Origin: Actinobacteria bacterium ATB1
GTDB taxonomy: Bacteria; Actinomycetota; Acidimicrobiia; UBA2766
Length of the DNA stretch: 14,414 bases
NCBI GenBank assembly: GCA_021404985.1
Contig: QWHP01000014.1
Span: 1 to 14,414 of the forward strand
Direction of reading: 5' to 3'
Made by a program: the position numbers and the translations under genes. Every line of letters begins with the position of its first letter. Within the stretch, counting starts at the first letter, position 1. A model generated the notes under the pieces. It did not search any database. It saw only the letters and a program-made list of their open reading frames with translations, and was not told the DNA's origin. This document shows, piece by piece, positions 1 through 6,788 of this stretch.

Positions 1-180
1 ATCGAGGTTACCGAGCAGCCCCACCGAGGCTGCGCCAAGTTCCGGTCGCGTTTCGGAGCGGCCGCTCTCTCGTTTGTCAACTCGGCGGAGGGGGACGGGC
101 TGCGACTCAGGGGCCTGAACGCGAAGGTTGTCCGGGACGGGACGGTCACCAGAGGTGACACGGTGAGGAAGGTCGTCTGA
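1..180 (+). CDS. MOSC domain protein, C-terminal 59 residues (5' end outside window)
   Basis: An open frame enters from the left edge and stops at TGA 178-180. The visible 59 residues include HRGCAKFRSRFG, FVNSAEGDGLRLRG and a closing GTVTRGDTVRKV. These match the end of MOSC domains: a Cys-containing H-x-G-C segment, then N-S-x-x-G..LRLRG, then a final G-D-x-V strand. MOSC proteins are sulfur-carrier or molybdenum-cofactor-linked enzymes; the Cys is the usual functional residue, here C12 of the visible part. The substrate cannot be told from the fragment. The gene is tail-to-tail with the acyl-CoA dehydrogenase gene, with only 3 nt between stop codons and no room for a separate terminator. 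Confidence 0.72.
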   Translation: MEVTEQPHRGCAKFRSRFGAAALSFVNSAEGDGLRLRGLNAKVVRDGTVTRGDTVRKVV

Positions 181-183
181 GGA

Positions 184-1230
184 TCAGCCGAGGACAGCCC
201 GCTCGACCACGCTCCTGTGGGTCCGCGCATCCCCGTGGGCCGCGGCCAGGCACCAGACTCGCTTCATCCAGAGCTGCAGGTCGTATTCGTAGGAGTACCC
301 GATCGCTCCGTGGCACTGGAGGGCATGTTCGGCCGCCAGCATCGCGGCGTCGGATGCCATCGCCTTGGCCATCGAGACGTGGACGTCGACTCCCTCCCCG
401 ACCACCTCGTCGGCGAGGCCGGGGCCGTGGGCCAGCGAGTACGCCGCCCTGTACACGACGGGCTCTGCGAAGGTCAGAGCCACGGCGACGTCGGCAAGCT
501 TGTGCTTGACGGCCTGCTGCGATCCGATCGGCACACCGAACTGGTGACGCTCGCAGGCGTAGCCCACTGTGATATCGAGGAGGTGCCTCCCGAGTCCGAG
601 GAGGAAGGCTGCCGTTCCGAGGGCGGCACGGAGGCGTGACAGCTCGGTGAGCCCTGTCGCTGTGGCCCCCTCGGCAACGCGCGTGGCGGGCGATGGAGCC
701 CAGTCGACGAGTCCCAGGCGGCGGGAGCGGTCTACGGACACCTGGGGCCGGATCGTCAGGTCCCCGCGGGGCACTGCGTGGATCGCGTCCCCCGCCACCA
801 AGAGGAAGAGATCTGCCTTGGTGGCTGCGGGGACGAACCTCTCACCGGGCAGGCCGACGGCCACATGTGTCTCCCCCGAGGCGATGCGGGGGATCCACTC
901 GGCCGCGAGACTCCCACCGATCTCGTCGAGGAGGGGAACGGCGACTGCTGCCGTCTCGACGACCGGGTACGGAAGGGCGACTCGGCCGGCTTCCCGGAGA
1001 AGGAGAACGAGGTCGAGATCCGACAGAGCGAGGCCCCCGTGCTTCTCCGACGCCCGCAGGCCGACGACACCCATCTCGCACAGCGCAGCCCAGACGGCGT
1101 CCTCACCGGCGGTGTCGCCATCCCACACTGCGCGGACCACGGACGGCGGACACTCCTTCGCGAGGAGGTCCCGCGCTGCGTCCCTGAACGTGAGCTGTTC
1201 GTCGCTGAAGCGAAACCGCATCTCGGACAC
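184..1230 (-). CDS. Acyl-CoA dehydrogenase, probable non-catalytic partner subunit (348 aa)
   Basis: This is an acyl-CoA dehydrogenase fold of 348 residues, shorter than the usual ~380. The FAD-binding segment ERHQFGVPIGSQQAVKHKLAD is at about 227-247 and the QCHGAIGYSYEYDLQLW segment at about 305-321. The position of the classical catalytic Glu (Y-E-G-T in typical members) reads Ala-His-Gly near 330-333. The isovaleryl-CoA-dehydrogenase-type position in the helix before the ERHQFG segment also appears to be Ala. So neither known catalytic base is visible. In actinobacterial steroid side-chain degradation (ChsE1/ChsE2 type), such short subunits pair with a catalytic one in an alpha2beta2 enzyme; I infer the same here with the gene immediately upstream. 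The GTG start abuts the upstream TAG; an ATG three codons on (1219-1221) has AGGTG six nt upstream and may be the real start. Confidence 0.88.
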   Translation of the reverse strand: MSEMRFRFSDEQLTFRDAARDLLAKECPPSVVRAVWDGDTAGEDAVWAALCEMGVVGLRASEKHGGLALSDLDLVLLLREAGRVALPYPVVETAAVAVPLLDEIGGSLAAEWIPRIASGETHVAVGLPGERFVPAATKADLFLLVAGDAIHAVPRGDLTIRPQVSVDRSRRLGLVDWAPSPATRVAEGATATGLTELSRLRAALGTAAFLLGLGRHLLDITVGYACERHQFGVPIGSQQAVKHKLADVAVALTFAEPVVYRAAYSLAHGPGLADEVVGEGVDVHVSMAKAMASDAAMLAAEHALQCHGAIGYSYEYDLQLWMKRVWCLAAAHGDARTHRSVVERAVLG

Positions 1231-2394
1231 CTATTTCCTGGGTAGACCGAGCACGCGCTCGGCAACGACGTTGCGCTGGATCTCGTTCGTGCCCGCGTAG
1301 ATGGGCCCGGCGAGCGCGAACTGCCAGCCCTTCATCCACGCGCCGGAATCCACCGCGTCGGCCGACCCCTCGTCGAGCTCGCCGTCCACTCCGAGGAGCG
1401 CGAGGGCCGTCTCGTGGAGGCGGACGTCCATCTCCGACCAGAAGATCTTGTTGAGTGAAGACTCGACACCCATCGGACGACCGGTCTCGACCATGTCGCT
1501 GACCGTTTGGTACGTGAACAACCTGTACGCCTGGGCGTCCATCCATCCCTTGACCCCCGTCTCGCGCAGGACGTCGTCCGCGCTCCCGGCACGCGACCTG
1601 AAGAGCTCCGCGAGCCGCGTCGCAGTCGCCATGAAACGTCCGGGCGACCTGAGCGTGAGACCCCGCTCGGAGCCAGTGGTCGACATGGCGACCTTCCAGC
1701 CCTCGCCGACACCGCCCAGGACGGATTCGTCCGAGACGAAGGCGGAGTCGAAGAAGACCTCGGCGAAGCCCTCGTCCCCGTCGAGACGCCCGACCCCTGT
1801 GACCGTGACTCCTTCTGCGTCGAGGGGAACGAGGAAGTAGGTCAGGCCACGGTGACGTTCCGCCTCGGGGTCTGAGCGGAAGAGTCCGAACAAGTGTGTG
1901 CTGAAGGCCCCGCGTGTCGTCCAGGTCTTCTGACCGTCGAGCAGCCAGCCGCCGTCCACCTTGGTCGCCCGAGCCTTGATCCCGGCGAGGTCGCTTCCTA
2001 CGTCCGGCTCGCTCCACCCCTGGCACCACAGGTCCTCCGCAGCCGCCATCCGGGGCAGGAGCCGATCTCGTTGGTCCTGCGTGCCGTACTCGAAAATCGT
2101 CGGGGCGAGGAGGAAGATGCCGTTCTGCGTGACTCGGTTCGGCGCTCCGGCCCGGTAGTACTCCTCCTCGAAGACGAGCCATTCCATGAGGGTCGCCTCC
2201 CTGCCGCCGTACTCGACGGGCCAGGAGACCACGGCCCACCGCGCGTCGAAGAGCAGACGTTCCCACTCGAGATGTGCTGCGAATCCCTCACGTGTGTCCC
2301 CGGACGGGAGGGGGGTGCGCGGAACGTTCGCCTCCAGCCACGAGCGCGCCTCCGCCCTGAAGTCGTTCTCTTGCGTTGTGAAGTCGAGATCCAT
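1231..2394 (-). CDS. Acyl-CoA dehydrogenase, probable catalytic subunit (387 aa)
   Basis: A full-length acyl-CoA dehydrogenase that oxidises an acyl-CoA to the 2-enoyl-CoA with FAD. Visible motifs are WCQGWSEPDVGSDLA (about 123-137), the DGQKTWTTRGAFS nucleotide/substrate loop (about 153-165), and PIYAGTNEIQRNVVAERVLG at the C-terminus (about 364-383). The classical catalytic Glu of IYEGTNEIQR is replaced by Ala367. However, E243 in TTGSERGLTL sits where members such as ChsE4 (catalytic Glu247) carry theirs. This fits the catalytic half of a heteromeric steroid-type dehydrogenase; the partner starts right after its TAG. The closest mycobacterial classes by length and pairing are FadE29/FadE26, but I do not assign a name. 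ATG at 2394 is preceded by GAGGTGAC, and 18 nt separate it from the thiolase stop. Confidence 0.92.
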   Translation of the reverse strand: MDLDFTTQENDFRAEARSWLEANVPRTPLPSGDTREGFAAHLEWERLLFDARWAVVSWPVEYGGREATLMEWLVFEEEYYRAGAPNRVTQNGIFLLAPTIFEYGTQDQRDRLLPRMAAAEDLWCQGWSEPDVGSDLAGIKARATKVDGGWLLDGQKTWTTRGAFSTHLFGLFRSDPEAERHRGLTYFLVPLDAEGVTVTGVGRLDGDEGFAEVFFDSAFVSDESVLGGVGEGWKVAMSTTGSERGLTLRSPGRFMATATRLAELFRSRAGSADDVLRETGVKGWMDAQAYRLFTYQTVSDMVETGRPMGVESSLNKIFWSEMDVRLHETALALLGVDGELDEGSADAVDSGAWMKGWQFALAGPIYAGTNEIQRNVVAERVLGLPRK

Positions 2395-2412
2395 GTCACC
2401 TCGTCCGGGGTC

Positions 2413-3612
2413 TCACGTCGAGAGGATCACGGAGGAGCCGTGACCGAAGAGTCCCTGGTTGATGGTCAGTCCGCACCTCGCGCCCTCGACCTGGCGTTCT
2501 CCCGCCTGGCCACGCAGGTGCCATGTGACCTCGCAGACCTGAGCGATGGCCTGTGCCGGCACTGCCTCCCCGAAACAGGCAAGGCCCCCGGACGGATTCA
2601 CGACGCAGCTTCCGCCGTGCGTCGTCTGCCCGTCGCGCAGCAGCCGTTCCGCCTCGCCCTGCTTGCAGAGGCCAATGTTCTCGTACCAGTCGAGCTCGAG
2701 CGCGGTGGAGAGGTCGTAGACCTCCGCGAGGTCGAGGTCCTCGGGACCGAGACCCGCCTGCTCGTACGCGGCAGCGGCGACGGAATCCCGGAAGCCCCGC
2801 TCGGGTGGCGGCGCTGACGCCGCGGAATCCGTGGCGAAGTTCGGCATCTCGATCACGGTGTTCGGGTACGTCGGCGTAACGGTCGACACCGCTCGTATCC
2901 GGACCGGACTGCCTCCCGCGTGGCTCCTCGCATAGTCCACGGAGGAGAGGACCACGGCCGCAGCCCCGTCGGAAGTAGCACAGATCTCGAGCAGCCGCAG
3001 CGGATCCGACACGATCGGGGAGTTGCGCACGTCGTCGAGAGTGAACTCCTTGCGGTAGCGGGCGTAGGGGTTTGTGAGCCCGTGTCGCGCGTTCTTGACC
3101 TTCACAGCGGCGAAGTCGTCGGTGGTGGCGCCGTAGAGGTCGATTCGCCGACGCGCGTACAGGGCGAAGTACGTGGGGTTCGTCGCGCCGAGCAGCCGGA
3201 AGCGGAGCCAGTCCGGGTCGTCGGGGCGTTCACCCGCGGTCGGGGCCAGAAATCCTTTGGGAGTCGTGTCGGCACCGACCACGAGCGCCACGTCCACGAG
3301 TCCGGCCAGGATCTGGGCACGGGCGGTCTCGAGCGCCGTGACACCGGACGCGCATGCCGCGTAGCTGCTCGCGACCCTTGCTCCGTTCCACCCGAGGGCC
3401 TGGGTGAACGTGGCCGCCGCCACGTAGCCCGGGTAACCGTTGCGAACGGTCTCGCCCCCTGCCACGAACTGGATGTCGCGCCAGTCGACGCCGGCGTCCG
3501 ACAGGGCGTCCCGTGCGGCCGCCACGCCGTACTCGACGAAGTTCCTCCCCCACTTCCCCCACGGGTGCATTCCGACGCCGAGGACCGCCACGTCGTGCCC
3601 GCCCGCGCTCAT
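2413..3612 (-). CDS. Ltp-type (SCP-2-like) thiolase, non-canonical active site (399 aa)
   Basis: A thiolase-fold protein of the lipid-transfer-protein group. Read from ATG 3612, C87 in SSYAACASG is the nucleophile-position cysteine, YFALYARRRIDLYG is at about 148-161, AEVYDL at about 296-301 and VNPSGGLACFGEA at about 338-350. The usual GHP histidine of thiolases is replaced (G348-E349-A350), and the C-terminal catalytic block reads GLTINQGLFGHG instead of the Cys-x-Gly form. Relatives such as Ltp2 work as retro-aldolases with a DUF35 partner rather than as true thiolases, so aldolase-type C-C cleavage of a CoA thioester is a reasonable inference. A longer start at 3636 exists, but ATG 3612 forms a 4-bp ATGA overlap with the DUF35 stop and begins just before the conserved HDVAVLGVGM strand, so I chose it. 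I recall a similar N-terminus in a mycobacterial lipid-transfer protein (Rv1627c type) but could not check. Confidence 0.9.
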   Translation of the reverse strand: MSAGGHDVAVLGVGMHPWGKWGRNFVEYGVAAARDALSDAGVDWRDIQFVAGGETVRNGYPGYVAAATFTQALGWNGARVASSYAACASGVTALETARAQILAGLVDVALVVGADTTPKGFLAPTAGERPDDPDWLRFRLLGATNPTYFALYARRRIDLYGATTDDFAAVKVKNARHGLTNPYARYRKEFTLDDVRNSPIVSDPLRLLEICATSDGAAAVVLSSVDYARSHAGGSPVRIRAVSTVTPTYPNTVIEMPNFATDSAASAPPPERGFRDSVAAAAYEQAGLGPEDLDLAEVYDLSTALELDWYENIGLCKQGEAERLLRDGQTTHGGSCVVNPSGGLACFGEAVPAQAIAQVCEVTWHLRGQAGERQVEGARCGLTINQGLFGHGSSVILST

Positions 3613-4040
3613 GCTCCGGCCTTTCGCCACATCCACACGGTGTACTCGGTCGAGTCGTCCTCGTACAGGATCCCCTCGACGAGCTCGACACGGGAACCGA
3701 CTGAAAGTCCATCGGCTTCGGGATCCCCTTCGTACTGGCCGAGGACCACCATCTTCTCGGTGTCGAGCTCGACGGCGACCACGGTGTACGGCACGAACGG
3801 ATCCGGGGAGACGTAGGGTTCCGGCGGTGCGTAGTGGTTCGTGGTGTACGACCAGACCGAGCCCTCGCGGCTCAGCTCCACCGGCTCGTAGTCCTCGCCC
3901 ACGGCATTCGGGTCTCGGGACACGGCTATCTGGGGGGGGAAGAAGTAGCTGCCGGACTCCGACCCTCGTGTCCCGAGAAGACTCGGGGTGTCCCCGGTCG
4001 TGAACCAGCCTTCGATGGCCGGGACTCTCTTCTTGGCCAT
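3609..4040 (-). CDS. DUF35 OB-fold protein lacking zinc-ribbon cysteines (143 aa)
   Basis: First gene of the operon. The C-terminal half is a clear DUF35 OB-fold (GSVWSYTTNHYAPPEP near 60-75, PFVPYTVVAVEL near 81-92, then VLGQYEGDP). DUF35 proteins bind Ltp-type thiolases/aldolases and help admit or position the acyl-CoA; the next gene is such a thiolase, overlapping by 4 bp. The N-terminal segment keeps the outline of the rubredoxin-like zinc ribbon (LLGTRGSESGSYFFPP, then SRDPNA), but every metal-ligand cysteine is replaced, and the protein contains no cysteine at all. It should therefore not bind zinc in the usual way. ATG 4040 has a good Shine-Dalgarno AGGAG five nt upstream. Expression is probably repressed through the palindrome at 4061-4081. 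Confidence 0.86.
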   Translation of the reverse strand: MAKKRVPAIEGWFTTGDTPSLLGTRGSESGSYFFPPQIAVSRDPNAVGEDYEPVELSREGSVWSYTTNHYAPPEPYVSPDPFVPYTVVAVELDTEKMVVLGQYEGDPEADGLSVGSRVELVEGILYEDDSTEYTVWMWRKAGA

Positions 4041-4060
4041 GGGCTCTCCTGGCAGGCGCA

Positions 4061-4081
4061 GATCTGACGAACCGTCAGATC
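4061..4081. promoter_or_regulatory. Perfect 21-bp palindrome, probable TetR-family operator
   Basis: The arms GATCTGACG and CGTCAGATC are exact reverse complements, separated by AAC. The site ends 20 nt before the DUF35 start codon. It overlaps a candidate -10 hexamer (TAAGAT, minus strand) and spans the expected transcription start, which is the classic position for a repressor. Size and symmetry fit a TetR-family dimer. It does not resemble the published KstR (AACnnGTT core) or KstR2 (CAAGnnCTTG core) motifs. Which regulator binds it is unknown; the TetR gene at 9957 is one candidate. Confidence 0.75.
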
Positions 4082-4108
4082 TTACGCAGCGTCACGCGGA
4101 GCCCTCCA
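4079..4108 (-). promoter_or_regulatory. Candidate promoter of the DUF35-thiolase-dehydrogenase operon
   Basis: On the minus strand, TAAGAT (4084-4079) is a good -10 element. The hexamer at an 18-nt spacing, TGGAGG (4108-4103), is a weak -35. The transcription start predicted about 7 nt downstream falls at the centre of the operator palindrome. The prediction is visual only. Confidence 0.45.
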
Positions 4109-4138
4109 GCCGGACGTGCCCGCTGTCCCGTTTCGCAT

Positions 4139-4155
4139 TTCATAACCAGTTCTTA
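4139..4155 (+). promoter_or_regulatory. Direct repeat TTCATA-N5-TTCTTA upstream of the ferric-reductase gene
   Basis: TTCATA (4139-4144) and TTCTTA (4150-4155) recur with an 11-bp period inside an unusually AT-rich patch of an otherwise GC-rich intergenic region. An 11-bp direct repeat is typical of OmpR/PhoB-family response-regulator boxes. It lies about 47 nt before the ATG of the membrane protein at 4202, so it could activate that operon. No response regulator is encoded in the window. Confidence 0.4.
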
Positions 4156-4201
4156 GGCCGGACTCACCGTCCTCTGACTCCGGGCGCATGTGCTGTGGGT
4201 C

Positions 4202-5089
4202 ATGCACGAGACAAGTTCACGCCTCCGGCGCCGCAGTCTTCTAAGCGGGATCTCGTGGGGCGCAGCAGCCGCCACGCTCGCATGCCTCGGGACGGTCGCC
4301 GCGTCCTCGGTTCAGGAGGCCGGGTCGCCCAACTGGCCCTGGTTGGCAAGCCGGGCCACCGGCTTCGTCGCATACGCCCTGCTCTGGGCCACGACCGTCA
4401 CGGGGATCGCGACGTCGCTCCAGCGGGAGCGGCCGAGCTCCCGAGCCGTCCTGCAGAACTGGCACCGCACCATGAACCAGGTGACCTGGGTCCTCGTCGG
4501 CATCCACGTCGCCGCACTGCTCTTCGAGTCACATGTCGGTTACTCGATCGTCGATCTGGTCGTCCCGTTTGCCTCCTCAGAGGGCCGGATCGGGCTCGCG
4601 GCCGGAATAGTCGCCGCTGAGCTCGCCGCAGCGGTGGCCATGACCTTCTCGGCCCGCCGATTCCTGGGACCGAGACTGTGGCGGACACTCCACCTGCTCG
4701 CCTATCCGGCCTGGGCCCTCACCTGGGCACACCTGATGTTCGCGGGATCGTCCATGGACTCCCTGTGGGTGAGGTTCACAGTCCTCGCCTCCGGTCTCGC
4801 GGTCCTCCTGCTCGCCTGCCTCCGCGGGGCCGTCGCCATCAGGATCCTCCCGAGACCGACTGCGGAACGTGACCTCACGACACGTGAACGCCGCACCATG
4901 GCGGCGGTCTCTGCCGGTGGTGCGCTCGTCGGCCTCGCTACGGCCCTGGTCCTCGTTCGCACGCCGGCGGACCGCGTGGAATCGCCCCCGTCGACTGCGC
5001 CATCCTCACCTGCCGTCACCGACTCCAACCCCGGCCCCGAGGGTGTGACGGAGACACCGGAGCCGATCACGCGTTCGCGGGGGTCGTGA
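4202..5089 (+). CDS. Ferric-reductase-like heme membrane protein (295 aa)
   Basis: A membrane protein with about seven hydrophobic segments (roughly 14-36, 53-72, 93-110, 127-149, 160-182, 190-210, 233-253) and a Pro/Ser/Thr-rich C-terminal tail. Two His pairs lie in or next to helices: H88 (NWHRT) with H102 (GIHVA), and H164 (TLHLLAY) with H177 (WAHLMF). Spacings of 14 and 13 residues suit b-type heme ligation as in ferric-reductase/MsrQ-like transmembrane domains. It would pass electrons across the cytoplasmic membrane; donor and acceptor are unknown. It overlaps the ApbE gene by one base (TGATG), implying joint function with a flavinylated protein. No NAD/FAD domain and no flavinylation motif are present in this polypeptide. 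A GTG start at 4190 is possible; I prefer ATG 4202, which gives the positive MHETSSRLRRR leader before helix 1. Confidence 0.8.
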   Translation: MHETSSRLRRRSLLSGISWGAAAATLACLGTVAASSVQEAGSPNWPWLASRATGFVAYALLWATTVTGIATSLQRERPSSRAVLQNWHRTMNQVTWVLVGIHVAALLFESHVGYSIVDLVVPFASSEGRIGLAAGIVAAELAAAVAMTFSARRFLGPRLWRTLHLLAYPAWALTWAHLMFAGSSMDSLWVRFTVLASGLAVLLLACLRGAVAIRILPRPTAERDLTTRERRTMAAVSAGGALVGLATALVLVRTPADRVESPPSTAPSSPAVTDSNPGPEGVTETPEPITRSRGS

Positions 5090-6105
5090 TGCCCACCGGA
5101 TGGCCGTTGCTCCGGTTCCCTGCCATGGGAAGCGACTGCCTCGTGGTCGTGGAGCCGGGCCCTGGGGCAGATGCCGTTCTCGGAGCGGCCCGGACGATGA
5201 TCGGCGGCCTCGAGGCGAGATTGACACGTTTCAGCCACACGAGCGAGGTGAGCCGCCTGAACGCCCAGGGCGGAGGGACCGTGTCGATGCTTCTCGATCC
5301 CCTCCTGGACCTGGCGTTCGCGCTCCGCTCCGAGACGGGGGGCCTGTTCGATCCGACACTGCTGACACAGTTGGAGCAGGCGGGTTATGCGACCACGTTC
5401 CGGTCCTCCCGGGACGCCAGGCGCCCCGAGAGCATGCCGGTTCGACCCGCTGCCACCGGTTCCCCGCTGTCCGCCGGTTCGGCCACCTATCGGGATCGCG
5501 TCCTGACCCTGCCCACAGGAGTGAAGCTGGATCTCGGGGGAATCGCGAAGGGCTGGACCGCCGACGAAGTGGTTCGCGATCTCGGATCGACACGTGGGAT
5601 GCTGGTCGACATGGGCGGCGACATCGCCGCTTCGCCTCCTGGCCCGTTCGCGGGCACCTGGCCCGTGGGCATCGAACATGCGCCCGGGCCGGCGGATCCG
5701 GGGACGTATCTGATCGAGTCGGGCGCCATCGCCACCTCTACCACAGCCCTGCGCCGCTGGCGGGGCCCCGAAGGCGAACGTCACCATCTGATCGACCCGC
5801 GGGCCGGTACGTGCGCCCGCAGCGACCTGAGATGGGTGACGGCGCTCGGGTCGCTGGCGGCCCGAGCCGAGGTCTGGGCGAAGTCGATACTGATCGCAGG
5901 TGAGCGGGAGGGAAGGAGGATCGCCTGCCGAGAAGGCATCCACGTCGTAGCCACGGCGTCCGACGGGAGGATGGAGAGGTGGGGCGCGCCTCCCCGAGCG
6001 GCACCTCAGGCAGGACCCGCTCGGACCGTCTCCTCGAATTCCTCGAGCCATCCGGGAACGGGCCAGGCGGACCGCACCAGCCAGGTTGCCCCCGCTCGCT
6101 CGTAG
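5089..6105 (+). CDS. apbE: ApbE-family FAD:protein FMN transferase
   Basis: ApbE attaches FMN to Ser/Thr of target flavoproteins using FAD and Mg2+. Motifs in order: PAMGSD (11-16), FSHTSEVSRLN (48-58), GLFDPT (85-90), KLDLGGIAKGW (146-156), VDMGGD (173-178), IATSTTALRRW (214-224) and HHLIDPRAGT (232-241). Together they define the family. No signal peptide or lipobox is visible, unlike exported ApbE proteins. ATG 5089 shares a base with the stop of the heme membrane protein; a GTG at 5086 is the alternative. The family region ends near residue 297. The last ~40 residues, rich in Ser, Pro and Ala, are read from DNA that also encodes the end of the LLM gene on the other strand, so they are probably a non-functional run-on. 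The flavin-acceptor protein is not in the window. Confidence 0.92.
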   Translation: MPTGWPLLRFPAMGSDCLVVVEPGPGADAVLGAARTMIGGLEARLTRFSHTSEVSRLNAQGGGTVSMLLDPLLDLAFALRSETGGLFDPTLLTQLEQAGYATTFRSSRDARRPESMPVRPAATGSPLSAGSATYRDRVLTLPTGVKLDLGGIAKGWTADEVVRDLGSTRGMLVDMGGDIAASPPGPFAGTWPVGIEHAPGPADPGTYLIESGAIATSTTALRRWRGPEGERHHLIDPRAGTCARSDLRWVTALGSLAARAEVWAKSILIAGEREGRRIACREGIHVVATASDGRMERWGAPPRAAPQAGPARTVSSNSSSHPGTGQADRTSQVAPARS

Positions 6106-6788
6106 GCGGAGGCGGGCGTGTCGTCCATCGCCGTGACGACCAGGTCGTGCGTGTCCGGCATCTCCCCGGCCACCTCGGCGACCCCCGCGGCGTCGAGGGG
6201 CCTGCCGCCCTCACCGACCGGGACGAACCCGTCCCAACGGATGGCGCGCCGGAACGGCTTGGGGTGGGGCCACGTGCCAGCCACCCAGATGGGCAATCTC
6301 GGCTCCTGGAGGGACGCGGGCCGGAGGTGGGCGTGTACCTCGTATCGCCTCCCGCGATGGTCGACGGGAAGTCCCCTCAGGAAGGGGTCGACGAGCTCGA
6401 GGCTCTCGTCGAGAAGCATCCCCCTCTCCCTCCGGTCCGCCTCGTCGCCGAAAGCCCCGAAGTCGTCCTCGGGCGGCTCACCGAGTCCGACACCGAGCAC
6501 AGCCCTCCCGCCCGACAGCCGGTCCAGGGTCACGACTTCACGCGCGACCTTCCAGGGACGGCGCCGTGCGAGCGGAGTGACGAGGGTGCCGAGCCGCACT
6601 CGGTCGGTGGCCTGTGCGACCGCGCCCAGCACGACCCATGGGTCCACGATGTCCAGCTCCATGTCCCTCAGGAGCTGCATGTGGTCCCAGAGGAAGAAGC
6701 CGTCCCATCCGCTCCGCTCGGCCTGCACACCCAGACGGACGAGATCCGCAGGTTCGCCTGCGTTGGGCAGGCTGACGGCGAACCTCAC
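6006..6788 (-). CDS. LLM-class (F420-dependent type) oxidoreductase (260 aa)
   Basis: A luciferase-like monooxygenase-fold protein, in actinobacteria usually an F420- or FMN-dependent oxidoreductase. Visible motifs are the N-terminal RFAVSLPNAGEPADLV strand, AERSGWDGFFLWDH (23-36), RVRLGTLVTPLARRRPWKVA (63-82) and LDRLSGGRAVLGVGLG (88-103), followed by LPIWVAG (165-171). An open frame extends upstream to 6929, but that stretch is Arg-rich, not family-like and lies over the preceding gene. GTG 6788 forms a GTGA overlap with that gene's stop and begins at the conserved strand, so I use it. It is third in the ipdC-like operon; a related LLM gene (Rv3520c) lies in the mycobacterial cholesterol region. 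The substrate cannot be inferred. Its last 100 bp overlap the apbE tail on the opposite strand. Confidence 0.87.
   Translation of the reverse strand: MRFAVSLPNAGEPADLVRLGVQAERSGWDGFFLWDHMQLLRDMELDIVDPWVVLGAVAQATDRVRLGTLVTPLARRRPWKVAREVVTLDRLSGGRAVLGVGLGEPPEDDFGAFGDEADRRERGMLLDESLELVDPFLRGLPVDHRGRRYEVHAHLRPASLQEPRLPIWVAGTWPHPKPFRRAIRWDGFVPVGEGGRPLDAAGVAEVAGEMPDTHDLVVTAMDDTPASAYERAGATWLVRSAWPVPGWLEEFEETVRAGPA

Noticed and set aside
492..499. CAAGCTTG, partly like a KstR2 half-site core
   Set aside because: It is inside the 348-aa dehydrogenase coding region, far from any start, and lacks the 2-nt spacer of the KstR2 motif. I found no convincing KstR or KstR2 site in the window.
1103..2266. A 387-codon open frame on the minus strand in another frame
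   Set aside because: It overlaps the catalytic acyl-CoA dehydrogenase gene, which has conserved motifs throughout; this frame is an Arg-rich shadow.
2324..2333. GGAACGTTCG, resembling a KstR AACnnGTT core
   Set aside because: It lacks the two-base centre (AACGTT is contiguous) and is in the coding region of the 387-aa dehydrogenase.
4702..6051. A 449-codon open frame on the minus strand
   Set aside because: It lies opposite the heme membrane protein and apbE, both of which have clear family motifs. Its product is Arg/Gly/Pro-rich with no recognisable domain, as expected of antisense frames in GC-rich DNA.
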